Origin: Lachnospiraceae bacterium UBA4364 | GTDB lineage: Bacteria > Bacillota > Clostridia > Lachnospirales > Lachnospiraceae | Reading direction: 5' to 3' | NCBI GenBank assembly: GCA_002393955.1 | Contig: DGSK01000020.1 | Location: 1,715 to 65,714 of the forward strand | Length of the DNA stretch: 64,000 nucleotides | Shown here: positions 24,316-33,747 of the stretch, in pieces | Layout: every line of letters begins with the position of its first letter | How positions within the stretch are numbered: the first letter of the stretch is position 1 | Program-made: the position numbers and the translations under genes | The notes under the pieces: generated by a model | The model's database searches: none | Told to the model about the DNA's origin: nothing | The model's input: the letters and a program-made list of their open reading frames with translations, nothing else

Positions 24316-25889
24316 AAATATAATTTTCTAATTATCTTCTTTGAACTGTTCTTCTGAAAAGCCTCAGGCATTACCTCATAATCATCTATACGCATATATG
24401 ATGGCAGGCTCTCATTCAGTGCCTTCAGATCTTCCTTAAATCTCTGCACATTCTGTTTTCCGTTTTCACCCATATAGACTTTTGCACAGACGATGCTCAC
24501 GTTATTTACACGCTTTGACACGACCAGACTTTCTTCCACTTCGTCAAAAGAATTTATCTTGGCCTCAAGGTATTCCGGTGCTATATTTTCACCGTTTTCC
24601 GTGATGATGAGATTCTTCTTGCGCCCGGTAATAAATATAATCCTGCCAAGAGTATAGCCTATATCTCCGGTCTTAAAGTATCCGTCTTCCATTGCATCAC
24701 GGGTTGCTTCTTCATCCTTATAATAGCCCAGCATTACATTAGGTCCCCTGACAAGCAGCTCACCATCCTCAGCCACTTTGACATCTATATTCTTCATAAT
24801 GGTTCCGGCACTCCCGGGCACATTATTTATGGTCCTGCTCACTGCCACAGTCGGTGAACATTCAGTCAGTCCGTAACCATTGAGTATCGTAATGCCTATC
24901 TCATCGAACTTATCAACATACTCCCTTCTAAGAGGTGCACCGCCGCTTACCACAAGCCTAAGACCGGGAGTAATGATACTTCCGAAAAATCTGTGCCTTA
25001 AATCTATTCCGACTTTTCTCAGTGCATTACTTAGCCTGATAAGACGCTTAAGCGATCTTTCCTTATTCTGCTTTCCGGCCTCCCTGAGTATATTGTCATA
25101 TATTCCTTCGATGACCATGGGGACTGCTCCGAAAAAGAAAGGATCAAAAGCCTTAATGTCCCTGAACAGCTTCTTTACGTCACGGTTGATGCACAGTGTG
25201 GTGCCGTTATACAATGTCGCCAATATACATGGATTAAAACCGTATGTATGGTGCATGGGAAGAAATGAAAGCGTTGGGGATTTTAACACATTATTCTCAA
25301 GCGTCCCCCGGATGTTCGTTATCACATTATACTGTGTCAGCATCACGCCCTTCATCCGCCCGTCAGTACCTGAAGTAGAAGCAAGTACCGCAAACCTGTC
25401 TTTATCTGTATCTTTAGTTTCTTCAAAAAATCTTTCAACAGAAATTTCCGTCTTCAGGATATCCCGGAATTCCCTGTCTATGTTATATTTCTTTATTTCC
25501 GAAGCCTGTCCGGCCTTCTTTGCAGTCTTATCCGTAACGAATACAGCCGATACATCAAAACGCTCAAACAGCTCATTTATAACAGAAGGCTCTGCCTCCC
25601 TGTCCAGAGGAACTATTACAGAATCAAGTACAGCGGCCAGGTATATGATTATATACTCATAACGGTTCTCCGACAGTATGGCTATATGCTTTCCGCCAAG
25701 TCCCTCCTTTTTAAGGAACTCATAAACCGCTGCCACTCTTTCAACCATTTCGGAATAGGTAACATCAACTATGTTTTCCTTTTCAAAATAGCGCAGAGCG
25801 GTTACCCGGGAAGATTCCTCGTACCTTCCTTTCAGCATTGCCGAAAAATCATCATATATGACTGTGTCGAGATATTTCTCCATCTGCAT
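24312..25889 (-). CDS. AMP-dependent acyl ligase (acyl-CoA/acyl-ACP synthetase type)
   Basis: 525 residues of the ANL adenylation superfamily. Visible core motifs: LASTSGTDGRMKGVML (A3, about 170), NGYGLTECSPTVAVS (A5), DGYFKTGDIGY (A7), GRKKNLIITENGENIAPEYLE split across the A8 hinge, and KNSSKKIIRK with the catalytic Lys at the end (A10). The organisation matches long-chain acyl ligases. With a dedicated ACP immediately downstream it most likely loads a carboxylic acid on that ACP. Two in-frame ATGs (25889 and 25883) are possible; neither has a strong ribosome site. It starts directly at the stop of yigZ. Confidence 0.88.
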   Translation of the reverse strand: MQMEKYLDTVIYDDFSAMLKGRYEESSRVTALRYFEKENIVDVTYSEMVERVAAVYEFLKKEGLGGKHIAILSENRYEYIIIYLAAVLDSVIVPLDREAEPSVINELFERFDVSAVFVTDKTAKKAGQASEIKKYNIDREFRDILKTEISVERFFEETKDTDKDRFAVLASTSGTDGRMKGVMLTQYNVITNIRGTLENNVLKSPTLSFLPMHHTYGFNPCILATLYNGTTLCINRDVKKLFRDIKAFDPFFFGAVPMVIEGIYDNILREAGKQNKERSLKRLIRLSNALRKVGIDLRHRFFGSIITPGLRLVVSGGAPLRREYVDKFDEIGITILNGYGLTECSPTVAVSRTINNVPGSAGTIMKNIDVKVAEDGELLVRGPNVMLGYYKDEEATRDAMEDGYFKTGDIGYTLGRIIFITGRKKNLIITENGENIAPEYLEAKINSFDEVEESLVVSKRVNNVSIVCAKVYMGENGKQNVQRFKEDLKALNESLPSYMRIDDYEVMPEAFQKNSSKKIIRKLYL

Positions 25890-26513
25890 CTACCAGTCAA
25901 TCTCCACCGGACGAGGTTCGGATATCACTATTTTTCCGCCTGTCAGATCCTTAAGTTTTTTAACCGCATCCTCATATACGGACTGCTCAAACGCACAGGT
26001 ATAAGTGACGTCTGCGCCATATTCCTGGGTGCATATCTTTGCATCAGCAGCTTCAATATAGTTTTTCACAGCACCCACATCGGCATAGGAAAAAACAATA
26101 TCAGCTTCCATCCCGCCCCGGACCGGAACTACCTCGGCTGCTTCTATTGCTGCCTTGAGAGCCTGTGTGTATGCACGCACCAGCCCTCCGGTTCCCAACA
26201 GTGTCCCGCCGAAATATCTTGTGACCACCACCACCGCATCGTGTATTCCTTCGGAAACCAGTGTCTCCAACAGCGGACGTCCGGCTGTCCCCGAAGGCTC
26301 TCCGTCATCAGAGCATCTGGATATCTCGTTGTTCTTCCCTATCACAAAGGCATAGCAGTTGTGCTTTGCATCCCAATACTGCTTCTTTACCGAAGCTATC
26401 AGCTCTGATGCCTCGTTCTCATCCTTTACGGGGCAAAGCCTGGCTATGAAACGCGATTTCTTTTCTTCATATTCGCCGGTCCCCCCGGTCCTTACGATCT
26501 TATACTCTGCCAT
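25890..26513 (-). CDS. yigZ: YigZ/IMPACT family protein
   Basis: 207 residues from the ATG at 26513, which has GGAGG 5 nt upstream; an in-frame ATG at 26543 lacks this. N-terminal UPF0029/Impact domain with the signatures KKSRFIARL, DAKHNCYAF, CSDDGEPSGTAGRP and VTRYFGGTLLGTGGLVRAY, then a small ferredoxin-fold C-terminal domain. Role in bacteria is poorly known; the eukaryotic relative IMPACT binds the GCN1 translation regulator. It is transcribed in front of the ligase with no gap, so it shares the cluster promoter, but it is a common conserved gene and may be unrelated to the pathway. Confidence 0.93.
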   Translation of the reverse strand: MAEYKIVRTGGTGEYEEKKSRFIARLCPVKDENEASELIASVKKQYWDAKHNCYAFVIGKNNEISRCSDDGEPSGTAGRPLLETLVSEGIHDAVVVVTRYFGGTLLGTGGLVRAYTQALKAAIEAAEVVPVRGGMEADIVFSYADVGAVKNYIEAADAKICTQEYGADVTYTCAFEQSVYEDAVKKLKDLTGGKIVISEPRPVEIDW

Positions 26514-26557
26514 CCGGCCTCCGAATGTGTCTGTATCCGTCACTTTGTCTGCTATAG

Positions 26558-26587
26558 ATTATACACTAAAACTGCCTGCTTTTTCAC
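26558..26587 (-). promoter_or_regulatory. promoter for yigZ and the radical SAM cluster
   Basis: GTGAAA (26582-26587) and a perfect TATAAT (26558-26563) are 18 nt apart on the minus strand, 44 nt before the yigZ ATG. No terminator is visible between yigZ and radical SAM E, so one transcript could cover at least seven genes. Confidence 0.55.
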
Positions 26588-26686
26588 TCTCTAACGCTTC
26601 TTCTCTTTGTCATCCGCACTGCCCGGTGAAGGATTCCCGCAAGCTTTTGTATCCCGCCATGCCGTCATACCTCCATAGCCCGTCGG

Positions 26687-26716
26687 TTGATTATCAGCGT
26701 CCTGATTTGATATAAT
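26687..26716 (+). promoter_or_regulatory. promoter for the penicillin-binding protein gene
   Basis: TTGATT (26687-26692) and TATAAT (26711-26716) are 18 nt apart; a second TATAAT lies at 26724-26729. Confidence 0.55.
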
Positions 26717-26750
26717 AATCAGATATAATTTTGGAGGTTTTTACCTGATT

Positions 26751-29369
26751 ATGAATTATACAAGAAGAGGCATCATAAATAAACAGCACGCGCTCAGTTC
26801 CAAAGGTGTGAAGTTCAAAAAAATGATCTGGATCACCATACTAAAAGCGCTGCTCATCTGTACCATATCTTTTATCGTTATCGGAAGCTGTATGGGGATC
26901 GGTATGTTCAAGGGCATAATCGCAGGAGCTCCCAGCATCGCTACCATCGATGTAACACCTACCGGCTATGCAACCATGCTTTACGACAGCGAGGGGCATC
27001 TCATGACCAAGCTGGTGGCAGAAAATTCCAACAGAACATATGTGGGATCGGATAAGATCCCCCAGCAGCTTAAGGACGCATTCGTAGCCATCGAGGACGA
27101 GCGTTACTATGACCACAACGGCATCGATATCAAAGGTATCATGCGTGCCGCCGCCATTGGCGCCAAGAATAAGTTCAATTTCTCACAGGGTGCAAGTACC
27201 ATCACCCAGCAGCTCATAAAGAACAGTGTATTCGACAAGTGGGCAACCGGCGAGACAAAAATGGAACGCATAAAGCGTAAGATACAGGAGCAGTATCTCG
27301 CCACGGAACTTGAAAAAAACATGAGCAAGGACGATATCCTTGTAACCTACATGAATACGATAAATCTTGGCCAGAATACGCTGGGCGTGCAGGCAGCATC
27401 GCTGCGCTATTTCGGCAAACCTGTTTATGAGCTCAACCTGTCGGAATGTGCCTGCATTGCAGGTATCACAAAGAATCCTTCCGCATACAATCCCATAAGC
27501 CATCCCGAAAAAAACAATGAGCGCCGTATTACGGTACTTAAGAAAATGCTCGAACTGGGGTATATAGACAGAGCAACCTATGATGATGCGGTTGCAGATG
27601 ATGTATATTCTCGCATAACAGAGATCAACACACAGTCAAATGAGGAAACCATATATACTTATTTTGAGGATGAAGTGATCGAACAGGTAGTTGAAGACCT
27701 CACGGAAATGTTCATAAACAGCGGCTATACGGAATCTCAGGCCTCTTCCAAAGCTTACACACTGCTCTACAGCGGCGGTCTGAGCATATATACCACGCTT
27801 GACCCCACTATACAGTCAATGTGTGATGAAATATATGCAGATGAGACCAACTATCCCGAAGAGACCAAATGGTATCTGAACTACAAACTTACAATACAGC
27901 ATTCAGACGGTGAGACCCAAAGCTTCTCCAACGAAATGTTCAAGGCATACTATAAGGAGCAGAATTCCAATTACAATCAGCTCTACGCCTCGCAGGATGA
28001 TGCCTATGCAGCGATCAAGGAATACTCCGAATCAGTGATGCAGACCGGAGATGAGATAATCGCAGAAAGCATAAGCCTGACCCCGCAGCCCCAGGTATCC
28101 CTTACCATAGAGGATCAGTATACCGGACATGTACTGGCGATGATAGGCGGACGAGGCACAAAGGAATCCAGCCGTTCACTTAACCGTGCATCCAATACTA
28201 CGAGACAGCCCGGATCTACTTTCAAGGTGGTAGCCGCCTATGCGCCTGCCTTCGATACCGGAGCAGCAACCCTTGCGTCAGTTTATATTGACGCACCTTT
28301 TAACTATACAAACGGACGCCCGGTAAACAACTGGTACGGAGCTAATTACAGAGGAGCAGTTACCTCACGCTATGCCATAGAGCAGTCCATGAATATCATT
28401 GCCGTAAAGGTTCTGACGCAGATCACTCCTCAGGTCGGATTTGATTACCTGAAGGATTTCGGCTTCACTACGCTGATTGAGCGGCGTGTAGAAGCAGACG
28501 GCCGTGTCACCAGCGATATCCAGCAGCCTCTTGCTCTCGGCGGTATCACTGACGGTGTCACCAATATGGAGCTTAACGCCGCTTATGCTACGATCGCAAA
28601 CGGCGGTATGTACATGGAACCCATACTCTATACCAAGATCTATGATCACGACGGAAACATTCTTATAGACAAAACCGCTATCCAGGATCAGCACCGTGTG
28701 CTCAAGGAAACTACGGCATTCCTGCTCACAGATGCCATGGAAGGCGTTGTAACCTCCGGTACCGGCGGTGCTGTAAATTTCGGCGGTATGGCAATAGCCG
28801 GAAAAACCGGAACTACAACCAGCAATAAGGACGTATGGTTTGCAGGATATACTCCCTACTATACTGCTACCACCTGGACAGGCTTTGATAATAACGAAAA
28901 GCTCACCGGTCAGGAAACTTCTCTTTCCAAGAAAATGTGGAAGATCGTTATGAGCAGGCTGCATGAAAACCTGGAATATAAATCCTTCGATATCCCTGCA
29001 GGCATAACTCAGGTTACCGTATGCTCCAGATCCGGATATCTGCCGGTTTCAGGACTTTGCGACGGGTGCCTGCGCACAGAGTACTTTGCAGAAGGTACTA
29101 TCCCCACGCAGACCTGCGATGTCCACTACAACGGAAACATATGTCTGGCAACAGGGCTTCCCGCCTGCGATACCTGTCCTTTCAAAGTACCGGGCATACA
29201 GGAGCTTACACATGCCGAGCCCGCATCCATAGGATCCTCTAATGGTGGAACAGCAAGATGCCCTCATGATGCGGCATTCTTTGCGGATCCCGCACATGTA
29301 GCGATACTACAGCAGCAGCAGGCTGCACTGGCAGCACAGGGATACAATTTCTCTATCGAGGGATACTGA
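26751..29369 (+). CDS. class A penicillin-binding protein
   Basis: Bifunctional peptidoglycan synthase of 872 residues. Cytoplasmic basic tail, one membrane helix (about 25-50), glycosyltransferase domain with IEDERYYDHNGID and SQGASTITQQLIKN, then the transpeptidase domain with the active-site Ser in QPGSTFKVV (about 488), SMN (about 545) and the KTG box in AGKTGTTT (about 683). The C-terminal tail of about 90 residues holds eight or more Cys (SGLCDGCL, PACDTCPF), a feature of some clostridial PBP1a/PonA proteins. The ribosome site TGGAGG lies unusually far (13 nt) from the ATG, but no better start is seen. Monocistronic, with a strong terminator behind it. Confidence 0.95.
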   Translation: MNYTRRGIINKQHALSSKGVKFKKMIWITILKALLICTISFIVIGSCMGIGMFKGIIAGAPSIATIDVTPTGYATMLYDSEGHLMTKLVAENSNRTYVGSDKIPQQLKDAFVAIEDERYYDHNGIDIKGIMRAAAIGAKNKFNFSQGASTITQQLIKNSVFDKWATGETKMERIKRKIQEQYLATELEKNMSKDDILVTYMNTINLGQNTLGVQAASLRYFGKPVYELNLSECACIAGITKNPSAYNPISHPEKNNERRITVLKKMLELGYIDRATYDDAVADDVYSRITEINTQSNEETIYTYFEDEVIEQVVEDLTEMFINSGYTESQASSKAYTLLYSGGLSIYTTLDPTIQSMCDEIYADETNYPEETKWYLNYKLTIQHSDGETQSFSNEMFKAYYKEQNSNYNQLYASQDDAYAAIKEYSESVMQTGDEIIAESISLTPQPQVSLTIEDQYTGHVLAMIGGRGTKESSRSLNRASNTTRQPGSTFKVVAAYAPAFDTGAATLASVYIDAPFNYTNGRPVNNWYGANYRGAVTSRYAIEQSMNIIAVKVLTQITPQVGFDYLKDFGFTTLIERRVEADGRVTSDIQQPLALGGITDGVTNMELNAAYATIANGGMYMEPILYTKIYDHDGNILIDKTAIQDQHRVLKETTAFLLTDAMEGVVTSGTGGAVNFGGMAIAGKTGTTTSNKDVWFAGYTPYYTATTWTGFDNNEKLTGQETSLSKKMWKIVMSRLHENLEYKSFDIPAGITQVTVCSRSGYLPVSGLCDGCLRTEYFAEGTIPTQTCDVHYNGNICLATGLPACDTCPFKVPGIQELTHAEPASIGSSNGGTARCPHDAAFFADPAHVAILQQQQAALAAQGYNFSIEGY

Positions 29370-29397
29370 TATATGCCCCGCTAAATATCAAAAAAAC

Positions 29398-29433
29398 GCC
29401 GGTGAAGGCTAAAAAGCCTCACCGGCATTTTAA
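29398..29433 (+). terminator. intrinsic terminator of the penicillin-binding protein gene
   Basis: GCCGGTGAAGGCT pairs with AGCCTCACCGGC (one bulged base) around a short A-rich loop, followed by ATTTTAAT. Confidence 0.8.
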
Positions 29434-29443
29434 TATTCTTTAC

Positions 29444-29498
29444 TAAAACTTCCCACTTGTTGTATACCACTAACTTCCTCACACCGGTGTGCGAAGCT
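29444..29498. repeat. third TAAAACTTCCCAC copy with adjoining hairpin
   Basis: Exact 13-mer at 29444-29456, followed about 20 bp later by a CACACCGGTGTG palindrome flanked by CTTC/GAAG arms (29476-29498). It lies between the convergent ends of the penicillin-binding protein and SH3 genes and resembles one half of the element at 17681-17777; both have a TATAC-like hexamer near the 13-mer. Confidence 0.5.
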
Positions 29499-29514
29499 TT
29501 ATTTCTTTATTAAA

Positions 29515-30066
29515 TTAATCTTCTTTGCTTTCGGCTATATCGGAAAAAGTATCGGACGGCGCATCGGGATTTGCCATAAAATACTCAGCTACGGCATCCT
29601 CCAAAGGCATCTCTGTAAATTCCGTCCGTCCGGAGGCACTCCTTACTATCACCCCGTAAACAAGAAAATCGTCACTTATATATCCGCCTCTTGATCCGTA
29701 CATAATGAAGCTCCACCCGTCATCTCGAAGCTTTGTAACCTGGACATACTGTCCCGGGGAGGCACTGAGCACTATATCCCCTTCCTTTGACGGAAGGGTA
29801 CGTATATTCACTCCCGTATTGGCTGAGATTACCGCTCCCAGCATCACCTCAGTCTGTGCCTCTTCCATGGCCACCTGTTCATCTATGACTTCCTGTTCCG
29901 AGGCAAAAACAACGCCATTGGAAGACATAGGAAGAGGCATGGGTTCCTTGCTGTTTGCAAGTGTCGCTGAGCCTTTCTGTATAATAAGTGCCGCCAGCAC
30001 GACTATCATGACACTGAGCACCACGATAGCAAGCGTGAGAAATCTATTAAATCTTTTATCGTTCAT
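29515..30066 (-). CDS. single-pass membrane protein with SH3 domain
   Basis: 183 residues. One N-terminal membrane helix (about 11-30) is followed by a linker and a bacterial SH3 domain (about 75-135: ANTGVNIRTLPSKEGDIV, then DGWSFIMYG and GYISDDFLV). Such domains usually bind cell-wall peptides, so it likely faces the wall. The C-terminus is acidic. It follows the PAS protein by 37 nt in the same direction and may form an operon with it and pepD. No enzymatic domain is present. Confidence 0.8.
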   Translation of the reverse strand: MNDKRFNRFLTLAIVVLSVMIVVLAALIIQKGSATLANSKEPMPLPMSSNGVVFASEQEVIDEQVAMEEAQTEVMLGAVISANTGVNIRTLPSKEGDIVLSASPGQYVQVTKLRDDGWSFIMYGSRGGYISDDFLVYGVIVRSASGRTEFTEMPLEDAVAEYFMANPDAPSDTFSDIAESKED

Positions 30067-30103
30067 ACCGATCCTATCCTGTCTTTTCGAAGAGTCTCAC
30101 AGG

Positions 30104-32014
30104 TTAAACATTCTCCCTGTCTGCATCCCTACCCATGATCAGCACCCTGCCTTTTCCCATCTCTTCATAGTAGTGGAATGCATACATGAAAAGCCTGTAC
30201 TCACCGGTTCCCCTGCTGTCCCGAAGGAATACATGGGACACAGTCTTTCCTTTATTAAAATTATCCCTTATGGTCTCAGTCGAGAGTGCCATACGGAACA
30301 CATTCATATCGTCCGGATGTATCGTAAGGTCGGTGGGCACATCACCCTCAACATTTTCCCATTTTGCTTCTCTTATTATCCGCTGTCCATCGAAAGCCAG
30401 CATATAGAAGACACCGGTATCTGCATCGTACTCATACATGACGTCATAGTCTGCCAAAAGCGTTGCATTGTATATAAGCGACAGTTCATGCTGCTCCATC
30501 ATATCATCGTAGTTTTCAAAAGCAACGACAGCCTCTGTCAGCGCACCGGCTGCGGACCTGATAGGAAAGATATTAAGCCTTATCCATTTGTCCTGAACGG
30601 TACGGTAGACGTATTCACGCTTGGCATACTCCTCTATGCGGCCCCTGAAATCATCCTCACTCGAAAACTTGAAGAAATCCCTGTACTGTTCAATAACATA
30701 TGCCTTTGCATAATGCTCCAAAGCATCCACAAATTTATCAAACTGCTTTTCAATATACCGGTATTCCTGCGGCACTCTTATGGAATGGAATGATCCGTCT
30801 GTGACGCTCACAAAATATACACATATATATCTTGACGAAAGAATATCAATTACTATATTCTTTTCATTCCGTTCAGCTTCAACCCTCTTGTGCTCAGTGA
30901 TATCCATAAAAGTAAGGACGCACTTATTCTCCATCCCCGGCATGTATGGCGGTTTGAACGCATTGGCACCCATCCACCCGTCATCCGTATTTATGGTACT
31001 GTTATATTCTCTTCCCACATTTTCTGCGCCATCCCTGAAAGCAGAGCGCAATCCCTCAAGGGAAAAATATCCCATATAGTCGTTCTTCTGCCCCTCATCG
31101 GGAATCAGTTCGCTTACGAGCTGACGCAGCACTTCATAATCGCCATCAAGTGGAATGCCAAAAAGGAATTCATCCTGTTTTACGGTAGTATAACGTCCGG
31201 TCTTCATATCCAGCAGATATACCGACCTGTACGCATTGCTTAAGGATTTCATTATGATCTCATTTTCACGTTCCTTTTCGTTGGCCGTCCCTTCACCGTC
31301 AATACTTCGTTCTGCGCAGACTACCTTGCCCTCCATTTCATCAAGGCGGAGGAAACGCATTTCCACCCAGATATAATCCTCCCCGGTTTTTTTTCTGTAT
31401 CTGAACGCATAATCGCTTCCCGAGGATATTTCACGGTTTATCCTGGCCGCATCAAAATACTCTTCCACCTGCCCCCGGTCATCGGGATGAACATAATTTG
31501 ACATTATCTCGCTGCACCACTCATCAAAGCGTACAGGATGATAATATACCGCATGGTATGGACTTTCACCATTATCCAGGGGTTTTAATAAAGTGGTAAC
31601 CTCGCCTTTCATCATATCCAGCAGGAAAATGCTCCTGTAAGACCTGCCCAGTATACCGAATATCTTCTCCCTTTCTTCTTCCTCCCTGTCATCAACATGA
31701 GACGTCAGGAGAAATGCATAAGCAAGCATCCCCTGGCTCCATACCACCTTACATACCGTCACATTTTTCCGGCCGCCAAAGTTTGATTTTTCCACAAGGT
31801 AGCGATATACACCGCCCTGATCCACATGGCTGATAGCTTTACGCATATCCTCCTGATCCCATACTCTTGATGCATCCACTCCGGCATGCGCATTCGTACA
31901 CACCGTCACCAGATGGTTGCAGTATAGAATTTTATGATCCCTGGCACCCACAACAAACATTGCCACATCATCAGCATTATCCAGAATATTCATAATGCTC
32001 CAGAGTTCCTTCAT
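30104..32014 (-). CDS. cytoplasmic multi-PAS sensor protein without output domain
   Basis: 636 residues, no membrane segment. At least three PAS-like units are visible, each opening with a similar phrase: RSYRSIFLLDMMKGEVTTL (about 132), NAYRSVYLLDMKTGRYTTV (about 262) and SRYICVYFVSVTDGSFHS (about 392). A fourth lies before the end (about 520-630). PAC-like pieces such as YRKKTGEDYIWVEMRF are present. No GGDEF, EAL, kinase or HD domain follows, so the output is unknown; the final unit may have lost or never had one. PAS proteins of this kind in Lachnospiraceae often precede GGDEF domains. It starts after a GGAGGG site. Confidence 0.75.
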   Translation of the reverse strand: MKELWSIMNILDNADDVAMFVVGARDHKILYCNHLVTVCTNAHAGVDASRVWDQEDMRKAISHVDQGGVYRYLVEKSNFGGRKNVTVCKVVWSQGMLAYAFLLTSHVDDREEEEREKIFGILGRSYRSIFLLDMMKGEVTTLLKPLDNGESPYHAVYYHPVRFDEWCSEIMSNYVHPDDRGQVEEYFDAARINREISSGSDYAFRYRKKTGEDYIWVEMRFLRLDEMEGKVVCAERSIDGEGTANEKERENEIIMKSLSNAYRSVYLLDMKTGRYTTVKQDEFLFGIPLDGDYEVLRQLVSELIPDEGQKNDYMGYFSLEGLRSAFRDGAENVGREYNSTINTDDGWMGANAFKPPYMPGMENKCVLTFMDITEHKRVEAERNEKNIVIDILSSRYICVYFVSVTDGSFHSIRVPQEYRYIEKQFDKFVDALEHYAKAYVIEQYRDFFKFSSEDDFRGRIEEYAKREYVYRTVQDKWIRLNIFPIRSAAGALTEAVVAFENYDDMMEQHELSLIYNATLLADYDVMYEYDADTGVFYMLAFDGQRIIREAKWENVEGDVPTDLTIHPDDMNVFRMALSTETIRDNFNKGKTVSHVFLRDSRGTGEYRLFMYAFHYYEEMGKGRVLIMGRDADRENV

Positions 32015-32063
32015 TGTAACCCTCCAAACCGGACTAAAGAGTCCCCATAAAAAAGTACATCTA

Positions 32064-33518
32064 TTACGCTGACAGAACTTTAAGCAGGTATTTCCACACC
32101 CGCTCCGTGCTCTTTATCGATAATTTTTCCTTTGTTGTATGTATATCAAGAATATCAGGGCCGATGGACACAGCATCAAAACCGTCTATCTTCTGAGCAA
32201 GGATGCCGCATTCAAGACCCGCGTGTATCACTTCTATCTTAGGTTCAGCAGAATACATTTCCCTGTATACCCTGCACATTTCATCCCGAAGCGGTGAGTC
32301 CTCACGATATTCCCATTCAGGGTACTCTGATGAATTCTCACAGACGGCGCCAAAGGCACCGGCTATCGCTGTCACGCGCTTCTTTAGATTCTGCAGACTG
32401 CTTCCCATCTGGCTTCTGAGTTCATGATATGTATATACGGTATTGCCCTTTCTTTCGATTATACCTGCATTTAATGATGTAAGAGGAAGTCCGTCAGTCC
32501 AGCCGCACATAGCCTGTACACCATCCGGCACAGCCATTATGAATGAGGCAAGCTTCTTTAATGAACTGCCGGAAAACACACATCTTTCACCCAATGTACT
32601 TTCTGCTGCCGTTATCCTTATTCCGTCATCCTTTTTGATGTATTCACTCCTGATCTCTTGTTCTATATCTGCTATAACAGCCTCCAATTCGGCAATGTCA
32701 GTTTTATTTACAAGTATCTCAAACTCAGCCTTATCAGCTATGGCGTTACTTTTGGTACCGCCCTTTATATCTGCAAGCTCTACATCAAATCTGTCACATA
32801 TATCATAAAGAAGCCGGCCACATATCTTAATTGCATTTGCCCGGTTCTTTATTATCATCTCTCCCGAATGTCCGCCCAAAAGTCCGTTTACGGAAATCCT
32901 GACGCAGGCCTTGTCTGATAAATTTTCACTTCCGTAAGGTTCCAGCTCAATACCGGCCTTCATTTTGATGCCACCGGCACAGCCAACTGTAAATACGCCC
33001 TCCTCTTCCGAATCGAGATTAATAAGCCTCCTGCCTTTAAGAAGGCTTGCATCAAGGGCTATGGCTCCGTCCATCCCCACTTCTTCATTTGTCGTAAAAA
33101 CCGCCTCCAATGCAGGTGCCTCAATGCGTTCATCATCAAGTATGGCCAGCATGTACGCTACCGCTATTCCATCATCGCCGCCAAGACTCGAACCTTTGGC
33201 ATAGATATATTCACCATCGTGGCAAACATCCAAAGGAGTCACATCCATATCAATCTCCGGATCGTCATTTACTGCCACCATATCCATATGCCCCTGCAAT
33301 ATGGTAACAGGCCTGTCCTCAAACCCCTTGGATGCATCACGGTATATTATCACGTTATTTGCTTTATCCCTTATCACCCTGAGATTCCTCTTCAATGCAA
33401 AATCCTCAAGATAACGGCTTATCTCATCCACATGATATGAGCCGTGGGGAATGCTGCATATTTCCTCAAAGAAATGAAAAACTTTTGACGGTTCAAGACC
33501 TTCTAATCTGCCAGACAT
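32064..33518 (-). CDS. pepD: aminoacyl-histidine dipeptidase (M20 family)
   Basis: 484-residue cytosolic metallopeptidase that hydrolyses Xaa-His and other dipeptides. Metal-ligand motifs are intact: LQGHMDMVA (about 87), GDDGIAVAYML, TTNEEVGMDGA (catalytic Glu and ligand), and a C-terminal HAGLECG. The lid domain is marked by LLGGHSGEMI. The ATG at 33518 follows AGAGGA; an upstream ATG at 33548 is in frame but lacks a site. Confidence 0.95.
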   Translation of the reverse strand: MSGRLEGLEPSKVFHFFEEICSIPHGSYHVDEISRYLEDFALKRNLRVIRDKANNVIIYRDASKGFEDRPVTILQGHMDMVAVNDDPEIDMDVTPLDVCHDGEYIYAKGSSLGGDDGIAVAYMLAILDDERIEAPALEAVFTTNEEVGMDGAIALDASLLKGRRLINLDSEEEGVFTVGCAGGIKMKAGIELEPYGSENLSDKACVRISVNGLLGGHSGEMIIKNRANAIKICGRLLYDICDRFDVELADIKGGTKSNAIADKAEFEILVNKTDIAELEAVIADIEQEIRSEYIKKDDGIRITAAESTLGERCVFSGSSLKKLASFIMAVPDGVQAMCGWTDGLPLTSLNAGIIERKGNTVYTYHELRSQMGSSLQNLKKRVTAIAGAFGAVCENSSEYPEWEYREDSPLRDEMCRVYREMYSAEPKIEVIHAGLECGILAQKIDGFDAVSIGPDILDIHTTKEKLSIKSTERVWKYLLKVLSA

Positions 33519-33685
33519 GTTCGATCCTCTGCTTTCCTTCTGTGGCAAATCCGGTTGCCACTTTTCATACTTATGTAAATATTATACCCCATTTTGACTT
33601 TTCTCACCACAGGAAGAATGACGCCCTTGCACCATTCATTCTGTGCTTATTCAGGCAACAGAAAGCATGATCCATAACAGCAAAA

Positions 33686-33708
33686 GCGCAGCCGCAAAGC
33701 GGCTGCGC
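33686..33708 (-). terminator. terminator of the second chemoreceptor gene
   Basis: A perfect 10-bp stem GCGCAGCCGC/GCGGCTGCGC with a 3-nt loop, followed on the minus strand by TTTTG; located 40 bp after the chemoreceptor stop. Confidence 0.75.
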
Positions 33709-33747
33709 TTCCTCATTTTACAGGCTTATCATTATCTGCCCGCTTTC

